A stretch of DNA of 64,000 nucleotides, taken from NCBI GenBank assembly GCA_963666415.2, contig CAXXPD010000003.1, forward strand, positions 3,968,001 to 4,032,000, given 5' to 3'. The DNA comes from Bin87 sp963666415 (GTDB lineage Bacteria > Chloroflexota > Dehalococcoidia > Lucifugimonadales > UBA3495). Position numbers and translations under genes: made by a program. Positions 8,994 to 17,226 of the stretch are shown in pieces; position 1 is the first letter of the stretch; every line of letters begins with the position of its first letter. Under the pieces are notes generated by a model. The model made no database searches. It had not been told where the DNA came from and saw only the letters and a program-made list of their open reading frames with translations.

Positions 8994-9743
8994 CTACCTT
9001 TTGGGCTCCCCCTCAATGCGGATACGCTCCCCCAACCGGCAGCGCACGGCGCTGGACCGGATCGTGAGGACGGTTGTTCCGCCCACCGCCAGCCGCAATA
9101 CCCCGGGTAGCCCCCGCCCAGAGATTGATACCTCCCCCTCATCTCCGTGGTCAGCCACCGCGTCGCCGGTTTGGCTCAGCCAGATCAACCCGTCGGTGAC
9201 GGCCAACACCTCACGAGCGATGCGCTCCGCCGGCAGCGTGTCGGACACCCGGCGGCTGCCGACGATCTGCTCCAGGTCGGTCATCAGGTGGCCGGTTCCC
9301 CAGATGACGTACACGCCTTTGCGCTTGGCCAGGCTTTCGATGGCCTCATCAGGCTCCATGTCCGGAAATACCAGCACCGGAATGACGTACGGGTTGTAGG
9401 TCGTCTTCGCCAATTCCTCAATGTCGTCGTGCAGGTCCAGGGCGGCCAGCTTGGTCTCGTCCAGCGGGCAGGACCGGACAGACTTGATGCCCTCCCGGGT
9501 CTGCAGGCGCCACTCGCCGTCGATGAGCAGGTACCTGCCGCCCTTCACCTGCAGGGCGAAACGGCCCAGCCCTTCGATCCAGACGGCGAAGTCCAGCTCG
9601 ATGTGACCGTAGCATTTGCGCCACTCGTAATAGACGAAGCCCCGGCGGTCGCTGCCAGCCAGGGCTTCGTAAACTCGTCGTTCCGCCTGCCGTTTCGGCT
9701 GCTTGCGGCGGCCCGACGGGAATTCTCTGGGGTACATTCTCAT
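8994..9743 (-). CDS. NERD-domain nuclease
   Basis: The 249-residue protein has a nuclease-related domain (NERD, PD-(D/E)xK-like) in its first half. After a basic N-terminus (GRRKQPKRQAERRVYEAL), the core shows an acidic residue in HIELDFAVW and the Q-x-K element in RFALQVKGGRY, spaced as in the family. A strand-helix segment containing VFPDMEPDEAI follows, then a C-terminal beta-rich tail. Such domains often accompany helicases and are thought to cut DNA; the substrate here is unknown. It is the first gene of a minus-strand set with a UvrD-like helicase and a second NERD-like protein, and is divergent from a frameshifted phosphodiesterase gene. AAAGGAG lies upstream of the chosen ATG. Confidence 0.8.
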   Translation of the reverse strand: MRMYPREFPSGRRKQPKRQAERRVYEALAGSDRRGFVYYEWRKCYGHIELDFAVWIEGLGRFALQVKGGRYLLIDGEWRLQTREGIKSVRSCPLDETKLAALDLHDDIEELAKTTYNPYVIPVLVFPDMEPDEAIESLAKRKGVYVIWGTGHLMTDLEQIVGSRRVSDTLPAERIAREVLAVTDGLIWLSQTGDAVADHGDEGEVSISGRGLPGVLRLAVGGTTVLTIRSSAVRCRLGERIRIEGEPKR

Positions 9744-9904
9744 GGGTTGTTGTTGCTCCTTTGGTGCGCTGCTTTTGATATTGTCGCGGGATGAGATACT
9801 CAGCCGACGACACGAACTCTCAACTGGAACGCCATCCCAGTGTCTCGGTCAAAACCGATCTCTACCGTTCATCATCACCACGCCGTCCGGGGAGGCGATG
9901 CCAC

Positions 9905-10634
9905 ATGCCCCTGAAACTGCTCAACTGGAATGTCGAATGGGCCGCGGCCAAGTGGAAAGCGGACGAGATGCAGCGCCGCATTGCCCAGCACGCTGCGGAC
10001 GTCATCTGTCTCACCGAGACCGACACGGCACGTTTGGCCCTGCCTCAGGATGGCTACTCCATCTGCGCCCAGGACAACTGGGGGCAACCCTTCCGAAAGG
10101 GGCAGGAAGGGCAGACGGAAGGTCCTGCTGTGGTCCAGAGCGCCTTGGCAGGCCGTGGATAATGTTGGCCACGCATCTCTACCGCCCGGGCGATTTGTGT
10201 CCGGCGTCACCCGGACCGGCGTTGGTGAGGTGACGGTCATCGGCGTCTGCATTCCCTGGTCACGCTCCCGTGTGGGTCCGCGCTGGAACCGGAAGATGCG
10301 GCAGGACCACGAGGAGTATCTGGCTGGCCTTGCCGGATTGCTGAAACGGGCTTCCAGAACGCGCCTCGTCGTGGTGGGAGATTTCAACCAGCGGATCGGG
10401 CAACGCAGTTCAACGCCGCTTCGCCTTCGGGCGGCGCTCCAGTCCGCCCTCGGCCCGAACCTGTTGATCGCCACCGCGGGCCTGGGCTTCCAGGGGCGGA
10501 GAACCATCGACCACATCGCGTTGAGCCAAGACCTGGCCGCCGACTCCCTCGGCGTCATCAGCAACCTCCATCAGGACGGCGACCTGTCGGATCATTTTAG
10601 CGTTGTTGCCGACCTTTCCGTTCGGGGTATGTGA
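9905..10634 (+). pseudogene. Endonuclease/exonuclease/phosphatase-family gene, frameshifted
   Basis: Two overlapping frames together give one EEP-fold protein (the DNase I / exonuclease III superfamily). The first starts MPLKLLNWNVEWA and includes the E of DVICLTETDT. After a frame change around 10105-10125 the second continues RRKVLLWSRAPW, then VVVGDFNQRI (catalytic D-x-N), RRTIDHIALS and LSDHFSVVADL (the terminal D-H). So all active-site blocks exist but in two frames. A GGGGAGG lies before the ATG at 9905. The A/G-rich shift site (GGCAGGAAGGGCAGACGG) could be a sequencing or evolutionary indel. It is divergently placed to the NERD gene. Confidence 0.8.
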
Positions 10635-10894
10635 CGGAAGATCCCGGCCAGGAACACGTGGACAGTGCCCGCGGTCTGACCCGGGGCAGGGTATACTCCA
10701 GGTCATCCCAATTGTCACAGCAGAGTCCGTCCCAGCAAGCGGAACCCAGCGGGTTCATCTGCTACCCACCGTTGCTATGGCTCATCACCTCGACGATAAA
10801 GACGGCGCTCTCTGTAAACTCTGTGCAGACCGGCAGGCCGCATCCGGGGACACCCTGCTGTAACCAGTGCAATCTGACCATATCAGCCGTTTTC

Positions 10895-11035
10895 ATGGCC
10901 CTGTTGATCGGCGGTTTCGGTCTGGCTTTGGCGTTTTCGGCCGGACCTATTGGTCCTTGGGTCATCGTGGCCTTGATCGCAACTTGGTTTGGCATGACAG
11001 GGGCGTCCACTGCGACCCTCATGGGATTCGACTGA
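10895..11035 (+). CDS. Possible small hydrophobic protein
   Basis: The 46-residue frame (MALLIGGFGLALAFSAG onward) consists of one or two hydrophobic stretches. There is no clear ribosome binding site and no recognised family. It may be coding or simply a GC-rich chance frame at the edge of the 29-nt repeat cluster. Confidence 0.2.
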   Translation: MALLIGGFGLALAFSAGPIGPWVIVALIATWFGMTGASTATLMGFD

Positions 11036-11037
11036 AC

Positions 11038-11151
11038 TTTACATAACACCCATTTCACGAAGTTGGCGGGGTTTACATAATGGTTATTTCACGAAGTTGG
11101 GCTGATTACCCACCCGATTTGGTTTACGTAACGGGCGTTGTGCGAACCTGG
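11038..11151 (+). repeat. Three direct copies of a 29-nt motif
   Basis: Copies begin at 11038, 11072 and 11123. The shared form is TTTAC(A/G)TAA, then about seven variable bases, then a TT..CGAA..TGG block. Three more copies occur singly at 14982 (plus), 23930 (minus) and 24931 (minus). The third copy here lies about 440 nt before the first restriction-modification gene. The conserved TTACGTAA core is itself palindromic. The function is unknown; site-specific recombination, element ends or regulator binding are options. Confidence 0.75.
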
Positions 11152-11391
11152 TTTTGAGGTCCATTCCTGACAAAACTCCAGCCAGCCAGCAGCCGAATTG
11201 TACTGCGCAAGAGCCGCTGTAGACTCGGTTCCAGCCCCAAGGCAGAGAATTACCAGTGAGGACTCAATAAGGGGCCCTGCATGCCCCCAGCGCAAGAATC
11301 TGTGGCATCGCCTAGAAGTTTGCACTGGCCCAACGGCCGTAGAAGAGGAACCGTAAGCCGACTGCCGTACCCGCAAGACAAGCAACACACC

Positions 11392-11414
11392 AGGGCCGCT
11401 GAGCGGCCCTTTTT
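11392..11414 (+). terminator. Terminator or attenuator upstream of RM gene 1
   Basis: AGGGCCGCT and its exact complement, separated by one G, are followed by TTTTT. It lies ~150 nt before the start codon of the first restriction-modification gene. Related hairpins occur at the same position before the other two copies, so it may be an attenuator in the leader, not the end of an upstream transcript. Confidence 0.6.
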
Positions 11415-11506
11415 GCTGTCCACTAAAACGCGAACTTGGTTTCGCAATTTTCTGCTGCACAGCACCATGCCCCGGAATACCCCCATGTCGTAGCCTCAAC
11501 CGTTCA

Positions 11507-11558
11507 CCAGCACGTTGCTGGCACCGGTGCGTTATATTGACCGTGAACGTGCAAGAGG
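11507..11558 (+). promoter_or_regulatory. Palindromes and ribosome binding site before RM gene 1
   Basis: CCAGCA-CGT-TGCTGG (11507-11521) is directly followed by GCACCGGTGC (11521-11530), a TATATT-like box, and AGAGG seven bases before the ATG at 11566. Both palindromes recur before the third gene copy, the second with one change. This layout suits an autoregulator site, but no controller gene was found. Confidence 0.35.
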
Positions 11559-11565
11559 AATGACG

Positions 11566-14500
11566 ATGACCACCAGCAAAGAGCAGGAAGCGTTCGGCCT
11601 CGTCCTAGAGCGCCACAAGAGCAGCGCGTCTGAGAACGACATCAGGCATGCGTTCCAGCGTTTCATGGAAACGGCCGGAGTTGCTGAGGCGTCAGAGATG
11701 ACGACCGAACGGCCGCCGGGAGTCGGAAACCCTGGTCGGATGGACCTCTACGTCCACAACACGTGCATCGAGTTCAAAACGAACATCCTGCGTAGTGGCG
11801 TACCTGACCCAGAATACGTCGCCCAGCTGGACGGGCACCTCAAAAATCTGCTGAAAGCCGGCAGTGGCGTGCGGAATGGCATCCTGACCGACGGCGTCCA
11901 TTACTTCCTGCGCCGGGTTGGCGAGGAAGAGCTCCCACTGCAGAAGACCGAAACCCGGAGCATCTTCGACCGCGCCGAACAGGCACCCCGTTTACGTGAG
12001 TACCTGCACAGCATCATCTCGGTCCCGTCGGAAAACATCAGCCCAACGGCAGACAACCTCGAAAGACACTTCGGGAACAGCTCCGACGTATTCCTGGCCG
12101 GCAACCTGCTGCTGAAGGAAGCCTACGAAGAACACCGCGACAATCCGACAGTGGCCGTGAAACGACGGCTCTGGCAGGACCTGCTGCAGGTGGCGTTGGG
12201 CAAGGACGCTGCAACGGCCGGCGACGAAAGCGACTGGCTGTTCATCAGGCACACCTACATCACCAGCCTGATCGCCGTCATCATGCAGCAGCAACTACTG
12301 GGCGACGTGGCCCACTACGCCTCCGAAAGGCCGGACGCCCTGCTCAAGGGACACATCCTAGCCGAACAGTCCGACCTGCACGGTGTCATCGACGCCGACC
12401 TGTTCACCTGGCCTACGGAGGTGGGGGAAAGCACGTACCTCCGCGAAATCGCTCGCGTCGTGGAATGGTTTGACTGGACGCAGAACGCCACAGAGGTGGC
12501 GCCCACGCTCTACCAGAACGTGATCACGCCGGAGGAACGCAAGCGCCTCGGTGAATACTACACACCCCGCTGGTTGGCGAAGGAAATCACTGAAACCGTG
12601 GTTGACGCTCCCCTGAGCCAGCGAGTGCTCGATCCATCCTGCGGAAGTGGGACGTTCATCGAAACAGCCGTTGAGCGAATTCTTAACCACTCAGGCGGTT
12701 TGTCTAGGACAGAGACCCTGAAGAAGTTGCAGGAGAACGTAGTCGGGATCGACATCCACCCGGTGGCAGTCCAGCTGGCGAAGGCCACCTGGGTAATGGC
12801 CGCCGCCGACACCATCCGCACCGCCCGAGCCGAGGGCACCGGCACCGGAGCCGTGAGCGCTCCCATCTATCTGGGCGACTCCATGCAACTGCGCTACGAC
12901 ACTGGCACTCTTTCCGCCAGCCAATCCATTGAACTGGAAACCCATGAAACTCTGCCGGGCCACACGGCGCCGATCATCTTCAGCATCCCCAGGGAGCTTG
13001 CCCGCCAGCAGGCCGACATTGACCAGCTCGTCTCTGAAATGGCGACCGCCATCGACGAAGGTCGAAACGCAGAGCACGTCGCCGACGCCTACGAGATGAG
13101 CGACGCCTGCCGCCAAAGCGTCAAGGCTGTCGCGGCCGCGATGCAAGAACTGCACGCCGCTGACCGCAACCACGTGTGGGCCTACTACATCCGCAACATG
13201 ATCCGTCCGGCAGTAATCGCCGAGGGAAAAGTAGACCGAATCATCGGCAACCCGCCGTGGCTCACCTACGGCCAGAGCGCGGACATCATTCGGACTGAAC
13301 TACGGGAAATGAGCGAAAAGCGCTACCAGATCTGGGCTGGCGGAAAACTTGCTCCCCACCAGGACATCGCCACGTTGTTCTACACACGCTGCGCCGAACT
13401 CTACGCCCGGCCCGGCACTCAGATCGGCATGGTGATGCCCCACAGCGCCCTGCGTGCCGGTCAGCACCTGAGGTGGAGAAGTGGCAACTACAAGCGCAAA
13501 GGCGGACGAAACGCGCCCAGCATCGGGCTGAACCTTCGGGTTCACGAACCGTGGGACCTGGACAACGTGGTACCCGACTTCTTCCCGATGCCGGCCAGCG
13601 TGGTGTTCGCTCAGTACATCGGCATAGGTCAGGGCGCCGCTTTGGCGCCGGCAACCGTGCAGGTATGGCGCGGCGACTGGCAGAAAGACTACAACGGCAT
13701 CAGTCGAAAGACCGAAGCACTCCACCACGACGACGGCAAGTACAAGTCCCCCTACGCCGAACTGTCCAGCCAAGGCCCCACCATCGTTGACCGCAGGCTT
13801 TTCTTCGTCGAAACAGTGCCCCATACGGCGATGCTCCCAACAGCGAACACGACCAACGTCCAGCCCCGCCTGAGTAGCCAGGACAAGATGAACTACGAAG
13901 GGCAGTTGAACCAGATGGAAGGCGTCGTGAGCAACGACCACCTTTTCGACGTGTACTTGGGAGAGTGCATTGCGCCCTACGTCACGTTGGGACCACTGAA
14001 GGCAGTTCTGCCAGTGCACCACCCCACCATGACCATGCCGATGAGCCACGACGATTGCGAAGGCGACAAGCACGACGCATGCCGACTAGAAGTTGAGAAA
14101 TTGCACTCCACGATGCAACGACGCTGGAACAACGCCGCCGAAATGTATCGCGAGGCCCACAAAAATCAGGCCATCAAAGACCTGTACAGCAGGCTGAACC
14201 ACCAGAATATCCTGACCAGCCAGCTGGAGTACCTTCAAAATGCCATCGCCGGCGACGAAACGGTTCGCGTTGCTTACTCATCTTCAGGCGAACCGACAGC
14301 CGCGATTATTCGAGATAATCACGCAATCGCGGACTACGTCCTCTTCCAGACGGTTTGCCACTCGGAAGACGAAGCCCACTACCTCCTTGCGATCATCAAC
14401 AGCGATGAGTTAGCAACGCGAGTAAAGCCATTCTGTCCCACCAACTGGTCCAAGAAAATCCGACACTTCCAAAAGCATGGCTGGAAGTTGCCCATCCCAC

Positions 14501-14763
14501 GCTACCATGCCAGCAACCCGTTGCATGTCCGTCTGAACGAACTAGGCAAGACAGCCGAGCAAGAATGCGCGGCCATCATCACCAACAGTGGCATCATGTC
14601 CAAGCCTGCCGGCGACGCCCAGTCCCGCGAGGCCCGTAGATTGCTGCGCCACGAGTGGCAGCCCAACAGCGAAGTCGCACAGAACATTGAGGCCGCGGTG
14701 GCTGAGTTACTGAACAACCCAGCGCAGGCCGCGCTCGCCGAGCGGCAAATGAAAAAGGCTTAA
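11566..14763 (+). CDS. Type IIG restriction-modification enzyme, copy 1 (intact)
   Basis: This 1065-residue single-chain enzyme combines nuclease, adenine methyltransferase and specificity domains. An N-terminal PD-(D/E)xK site is visible as D60 with E69-F-K71 (GRMDLYVHNTCIEFKTN). The N6-adenine methyltransferase core follows: EYYTPRWLAKEI, the SAM-binding motif LDPSCGSGTF near residue 355, and the catalytic NPPW near 562. The C-terminal third is probably the target-recognition region. The start at 11566 aligns with the starts of the other two copies and has AGAGG at good spacing. It is the only full-length member of three in the window and is likely functional in defence against foreign DNA. 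No separate specificity subunit is needed in this class. Confidence 0.9.
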   Translation: MTTSKEQEAFGLVLERHKSSASENDIRHAFQRFMETAGVAEASEMTTERPPGVGNPGRMDLYVHNTCIEFKTNILRSGVPDPEYVAQLDGHLKNLLKAGSGVRNGILTDGVHYFLRRVGEEELPLQKTETRSIFDRAEQAPRLREYLHSIISVPSENISPTADNLERHFGNSSDVFLAGNLLLKEAYEEHRDNPTVAVKRRLWQDLLQVALGKDAATAGDESDWLFIRHTYITSLIAVIMQQQLLGDVAHYASERPDALLKGHILAEQSDLHGVIDADLFTWPTEVGESTYLREIARVVEWFDWTQNATEVAPTLYQNVITPEERKRLGEYYTPRWLAKEITETVVDAPLSQRVLDPSCGSGTFIETAVERILNHSGGLSRTETLKKLQENVVGIDIHPVAVQLAKATWVMAAADTIRTARAEGTGTGAVSAPIYLGDSMQLRYDTGTLSASQSIELETHETLPGHTAPIIFSIPRELARQQADIDQLVSEMATAIDEGRNAEHVADAYEMSDACRQSVKAVAAAMQELHAADRNHVWAYYIRNMIRPAVIAEGKVDRIIGNPPWLTYGQSADIIRTELREMSEKRYQIWAGGKLAPHQDIATLFYTRCAELYARPGTQIGMVMPHSALRAGQHLRWRSGNYKRKGGRNAPSIGLNLRVHEPWDLDNVVPDFFPMPASVVFAQYIGIGQGAALAPATVQVWRGDWQKDYNGISRKTEALHHDDGKYKSPYAELSSQGPTIVDRRLFFVETVPHTAMLPTANTTNVQPRLSSQDKMNYEGQLNQMEGVVSNDHLFDVYLGECIAPYVTLGPLKAVLPVHHPTMTMPMSHDDCEGDKHDACRLEVEKLHSTMQRRWNNAAEMYREAHKNQAIKDLYSRLNHQNILTSQLEYLQNAIAGDETVRVAYSSSGEPTAAIIRDNHAIADYVLFQTVCHSEDEAHYLLAIINSDELATRVKPFCPTNWSKKIRHFQKHGWKLPIPRYHASNPLHVRLNELGKTAEQECAAIITNSGIMSKPAGDAQSREARRLLRHEWQPNSEVAQNIEAAVAELLNNPAQAALAERQMKKA

Positions 14764-14778
14764 CAGACGAACCCTTTG

Positions 14779-14809
14779 GAGGGGCGCCGAGTGATACTCG
14801 GCGCCCCTC
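14779..14809 (+). terminator. Hairpin after RM gene 1
   Basis: GAGGGGCGCCGAG and its exact complement form a 13-bp stem with loop TGATA, starting 15 nt past the stop codon. The T-run is weak, but the position suits transcript termination. Confidence 0.7.
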
Positions 14810-14981
14810 TGACACGCCAATTCGGAAATGAACGAAACCGTCGCTACAGGGCGACGAAATCCAGTCACAATCCATGGCCACCGAAGCTGGTTCTTCGACG
14901 ATTCTCGTAACCGGCCGTAGCCCACTCACGGTTGACGATTATCGCACCCACCACGGCGGTCGCAGTCCCCCCACAAACGGA

Positions 14982-15010
14982 TTTACGTAACCCATGTTGC
15001 GCGAACCTGG
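14982..15010 (+). repeat. 29-nt motif, copy 4
   Basis: It begins TTTACGTAACCCATGTTG and ends GCGAACCTGG, plus orientation, about 220 nt downstream of RM gene 1. With the copy at 11123 it brackets that gene in direct orientation. Confidence 0.75.
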
Positions 15011-15064
15011 GTGACTCCCGACCTCGCCGCCAGCGGATCCGTTCGCCGCGCGATAAGGCAACAA

Positions 15065-15092
15065 AAAAGGGCGGGAGTGATCCCGCCCTTTT
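15065..15092. terminator. Bidirectional intrinsic terminator
   Basis: AAAAGGGCGGGA and its exact complement (loop GTGA) give a 12-bp stem with T/A runs on both sides, able to stop transcription from either strand. It lies between RM gene 1 and the Uma2 gene on the opposite strand. Confidence 0.85.
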
Positions 15093-15414
15093 GGTCTCTG
15101 GGGCCGTTTTTGTAGCGGATGTATAAATCCTAGGCTGTCTCGGAAAATAGTCCTTAGAGCGCGGATTGGTGCCACGTATGGCCGGTCTGTGAGTGCCGGG
15201 GCAGAGCCTTTTCCATGCCTTTTGGTCAAGATCAGAAGACCTTGGCGCCGGATATTTTCGGCCGCGTTGATGTCGGCGTGGCCAGACTATGATTTGCTGG
15301 CTCGGATCAAAATTATGTGCGTTTGTTCCTCGAATGTGGGAGTAGCGAAATCGCCTAGCCTGTTTGGTCAGTTGGTTCGTCTGTTGCCGTACGAGCATTG
15401 GGGTCGCATTGCCA

Positions 15415-16206
15415 TCAGCTGCTGCGCAGACGGTCCAGCTCCGCCTCCAGTTGTTGGATGCGTGCTTCGGCCTGGATCCGTTGCTGCTGCTCGTTGTCGG
15501 CGCGGACTTCGGCATTGGCGACGCGGACTTCGGCGTTGTCGGCACGGGCCTGCTCGCTCAGACGAGCCTGCCGTTCGTCGTCCAGGGTGACGATACGTTG
15601 TCGCGTTGCCGGGTCGTGCCAGACGAGTTGTCCGTCCTCCCACCGTAGGTTCAGGTTCAGAACCGCGCTGTAACCCTGCAGCACGCCGCCCGGCAACTCA
15701 TCAATCACCATGGGCTGGTACTTCCCGTTCACCAGTCGGTCTCCAGCCAACCGCGTCCCGTGGAACTCTCCCGTCTCGTCGAACCGCCAGTACTCCGGGA
15801 TGCCCAACTCGGCATAGTAATCCCGCTTTGCGCCTACGTCAGCCTCCGCCGTGCTCTCCGACGCCACTTCCAGCACGAAGTCTGGCGGCTTCCCCTGCTC
15901 CGAGACGATGTAGCCGTTGCTGGCCCGGTAGTCGGCTGCACTGACGTCGAACGCAATGAGCAGGTCAGGCCGGCGTGCCTGGGCCTTGTTGAACTCGGGG
16001 CTCGGCACGATCCAGCGGTCAGCTTCCACCAGCGTGGTCTCGGGATTGCCGAAGTGCAACGCCAAGTAATGTGCGTTGCCGGGCTTGTACAGGTGGTCGT
16101 AGCTGGTCATCTCGTCAAGCTCGCGCTTGGGGGGCTCCGGCAGGCGGAAGCGGACTTCCTGCTTTGGTTGCTGTGTTGTGGTGGCGCTGGGCTTGGCGGT
16201 GGTCAT
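15415..16206 (-). CDS. Uma2-family (DUF820) PD-(D/E)xK protein
   Basis: The 263-residue protein matches the Uma2 / DUF820 family of putative endonucleases. The active-site region reads ARRPDLLIAFDV, PPDFVLEVASEST, D-x-x-x-K (DVGAKRDYY) and GIPEYWRFD, all in the canonical order. The C-terminal ~60 residues are a predicted coiled coil rich in Glu, Arg and Ala, common in this family. GGAGG precedes the ATG. The biological role of the family is unsettled and many copies are found near mobile elements. It is followed by a bidirectional terminator. Confidence 0.85.
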   Translation of the reverse strand: MTTAKPSATTTQQPKQEVRFRLPEPPKRELDEMTSYDHLYKPGNAHYLALHFGNPETTLVEADRWIVPSPEFNKAQARRPDLLIAFDVSAADYRASNGYIVSEQGKPPDFVLEVASESTAEADVGAKRDYYAELGIPEYWRFDETGEFHGTRLAGDRLVNGKYQPMVIDELPGGVLQGYSAVLNLNLRWEDGQLVWHDPATRQRIVTLDDERQARLSEQARADNAEVRVANAEVRADNEQQQRIQAEARIQQLEAELDRLRSS

Positions 16207-16503
16207 GCTGGACCTCCGGGGATGTCAGATTAGCCGGGTCTCGGTCGAATGGGACGGTGCAGCCGATTATACCCCGGCCTCGATTGAGCTGATTGTCTAT
16301 CGCCGTTGAATCGCGAAAACGGGCTATGAGGCCGGTTTTGAGGCCCGGATGACTTCTGAGTCGTCCAAGGGCTGAAATCGCCATCACAGCTCGTGTTTGT
16401 GTCCTCTATGGCGATTTCTCAGGCAGATCGGATAGCCGTTTTCGGCCCTGTCGGTTTTCCTGTGATCGCTCTTTGATTTCGCCGTGGTGTGCTGGTTGGG
16501 ATC

Positions 16504-16683
16504 CTAGAAACGCGGCCGGAAACCCCGATGCTTCGGGAAATGGGGTATTCCCTACGCCGATTATCGACGCATAAATGGATTGTCGGGACGCTTTGCATAC
16601 ATCATGACGGCGAAGGCGACAATAATACGTCTGATGCTCAACGCCAAAAACTTGGCAAATTGGCTTTCCGGCCAGACTTCTAG
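16504..16683. mobile_element. Miniature element (CTAG-flanked), copy A
   Basis: It is 180 bp including CTAG at both ends. Termini are CTAGAAACGCGGCCGGAAA at left and its near complement at right (CTAGAAGTCTGGCCGGAAA read inward). No coding potential. It lies head-to-head with copy B, sharing the middle CTAG. Relative to copies B and C it is inverted. Confidence 0.8.
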
Positions 16684-16858
16684 AGGTCTGGCCGGAAAGC
16701 CATTGGCCGGGTTTTGCACTACGCCAAGCAGACGTATTACAGTCGTATACGGCGTGATAGTGTATGTAATACGTCTCAAGAACCCATCATTATATCGGTA
16801 ATCGACGTCAAGAAAATAACGGCTTGCGGAGAATCGGGGTTTCCGGCCAGATTTCTAG
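16680..16858. mobile_element. Miniature element (CTAG-flanked), copy B
   Basis: It is 179 bp including both CTAG sites, with ends CTAGAGGTCTGGCCGGAAA and, inward from the right, CTAGAAATCTGGCCGGAAA. Same orientation as copy C at 60387-60565. Together A and B form an imperfect ~355-bp palindrome. The empty site at 20893-20896 reads CTTG where the pair carries CTAG. Confidence 0.8.
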
Positions 16859-16880
16859 AGTCCAACGGTGCTAAACAAAA

Positions 16881-16907
16881 AGCCCGCCAGCGCAGTTCTG
16901 GCGGGCT
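16881..16907 (-). terminator. Intrinsic terminator of the RM 2 operon
   Basis: AGCCCGCCAG and its complement (7-nt loop) are followed on the minus strand by TTTTT. It lies downstream of the Pro-rich small gene and RM gene 2. A near-identical terminator lies at 20927-20953. Confidence 0.85.
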
Positions 16908-17025
16908 GGTTTTGGATCGATTGGTCGTTTGTCGTTTTTTACGGCATCGTCGGAAACCCAGCTCAGGTGGCCAGCGAATTTGACTGGATTCCGTCGCCCT
17001 GCAGCGACGGCTTTCGTTTTGGCGT

Positions 17026-17223
17026 CTAGCTTTTGGCTGGCGGCTTGGCGGCAGGCGGCGGTGGTTCCATTGGCGTCTTGGCGCTTGGAGGTGCTTCTGG
17101 CCGGTTGACCGGTAGGTCGCTGGTCTGAGTCGGGTCCGGCATCGGTGTCTCTGCTGACTCCGGCGGCGTTGGGCGTATTGAAGGTGCGCCGTGCCGGTCT
17201 GCTCTCCGGAATGGGTTTGCCAT
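17026..17223 (-). CDS. Small Pro-rich protein coupled to RM gene 2
   Basis: The 65-residue product (MANPFRRADRHGAPSIRPTP...) is about one quarter proline with many Ala, Lys and Thr, ending KPPAKS. No hydrophobic segment is seen and it is probably unstructured. Its ATG follows the RM gene 2 stop codon by three bases and the RM terminus GGAAGG serves as ribosome binding site, so translation is likely coupled. RM gene 1 has no equivalent downstream. I do not recognise a family. An accessory or regulatory role for the enzyme is speculation. Confidence 0.45.
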   Translation of the reverse strand: MANPFRRADRHGAPSIRPTPPESAETPMPDPTQTSDLPVNRPEAPPSAKTPMEPPPPAAKPPAKS

Positions 17224-17226
17224 GGT

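Larger units (their letters stand above)
16327..16975. repeat. Duplicated intergenic segment, copy 1 (interrupted)
   Basis: Apart from an internal insertion at 16504-16858, this DNA is nearly the same as 20725-20998. It includes a 10-bp stem (AAATCGCCAT and complement, 16375-16417) and a terminator. The uninterrupted copy serves as the empty site that defines the miniature elements. The segment also holds the 3' end of a reading frame ending in AVKNDKRPI, so the ancestral unit was a gene end plus terminator. Confidence 0.85.
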
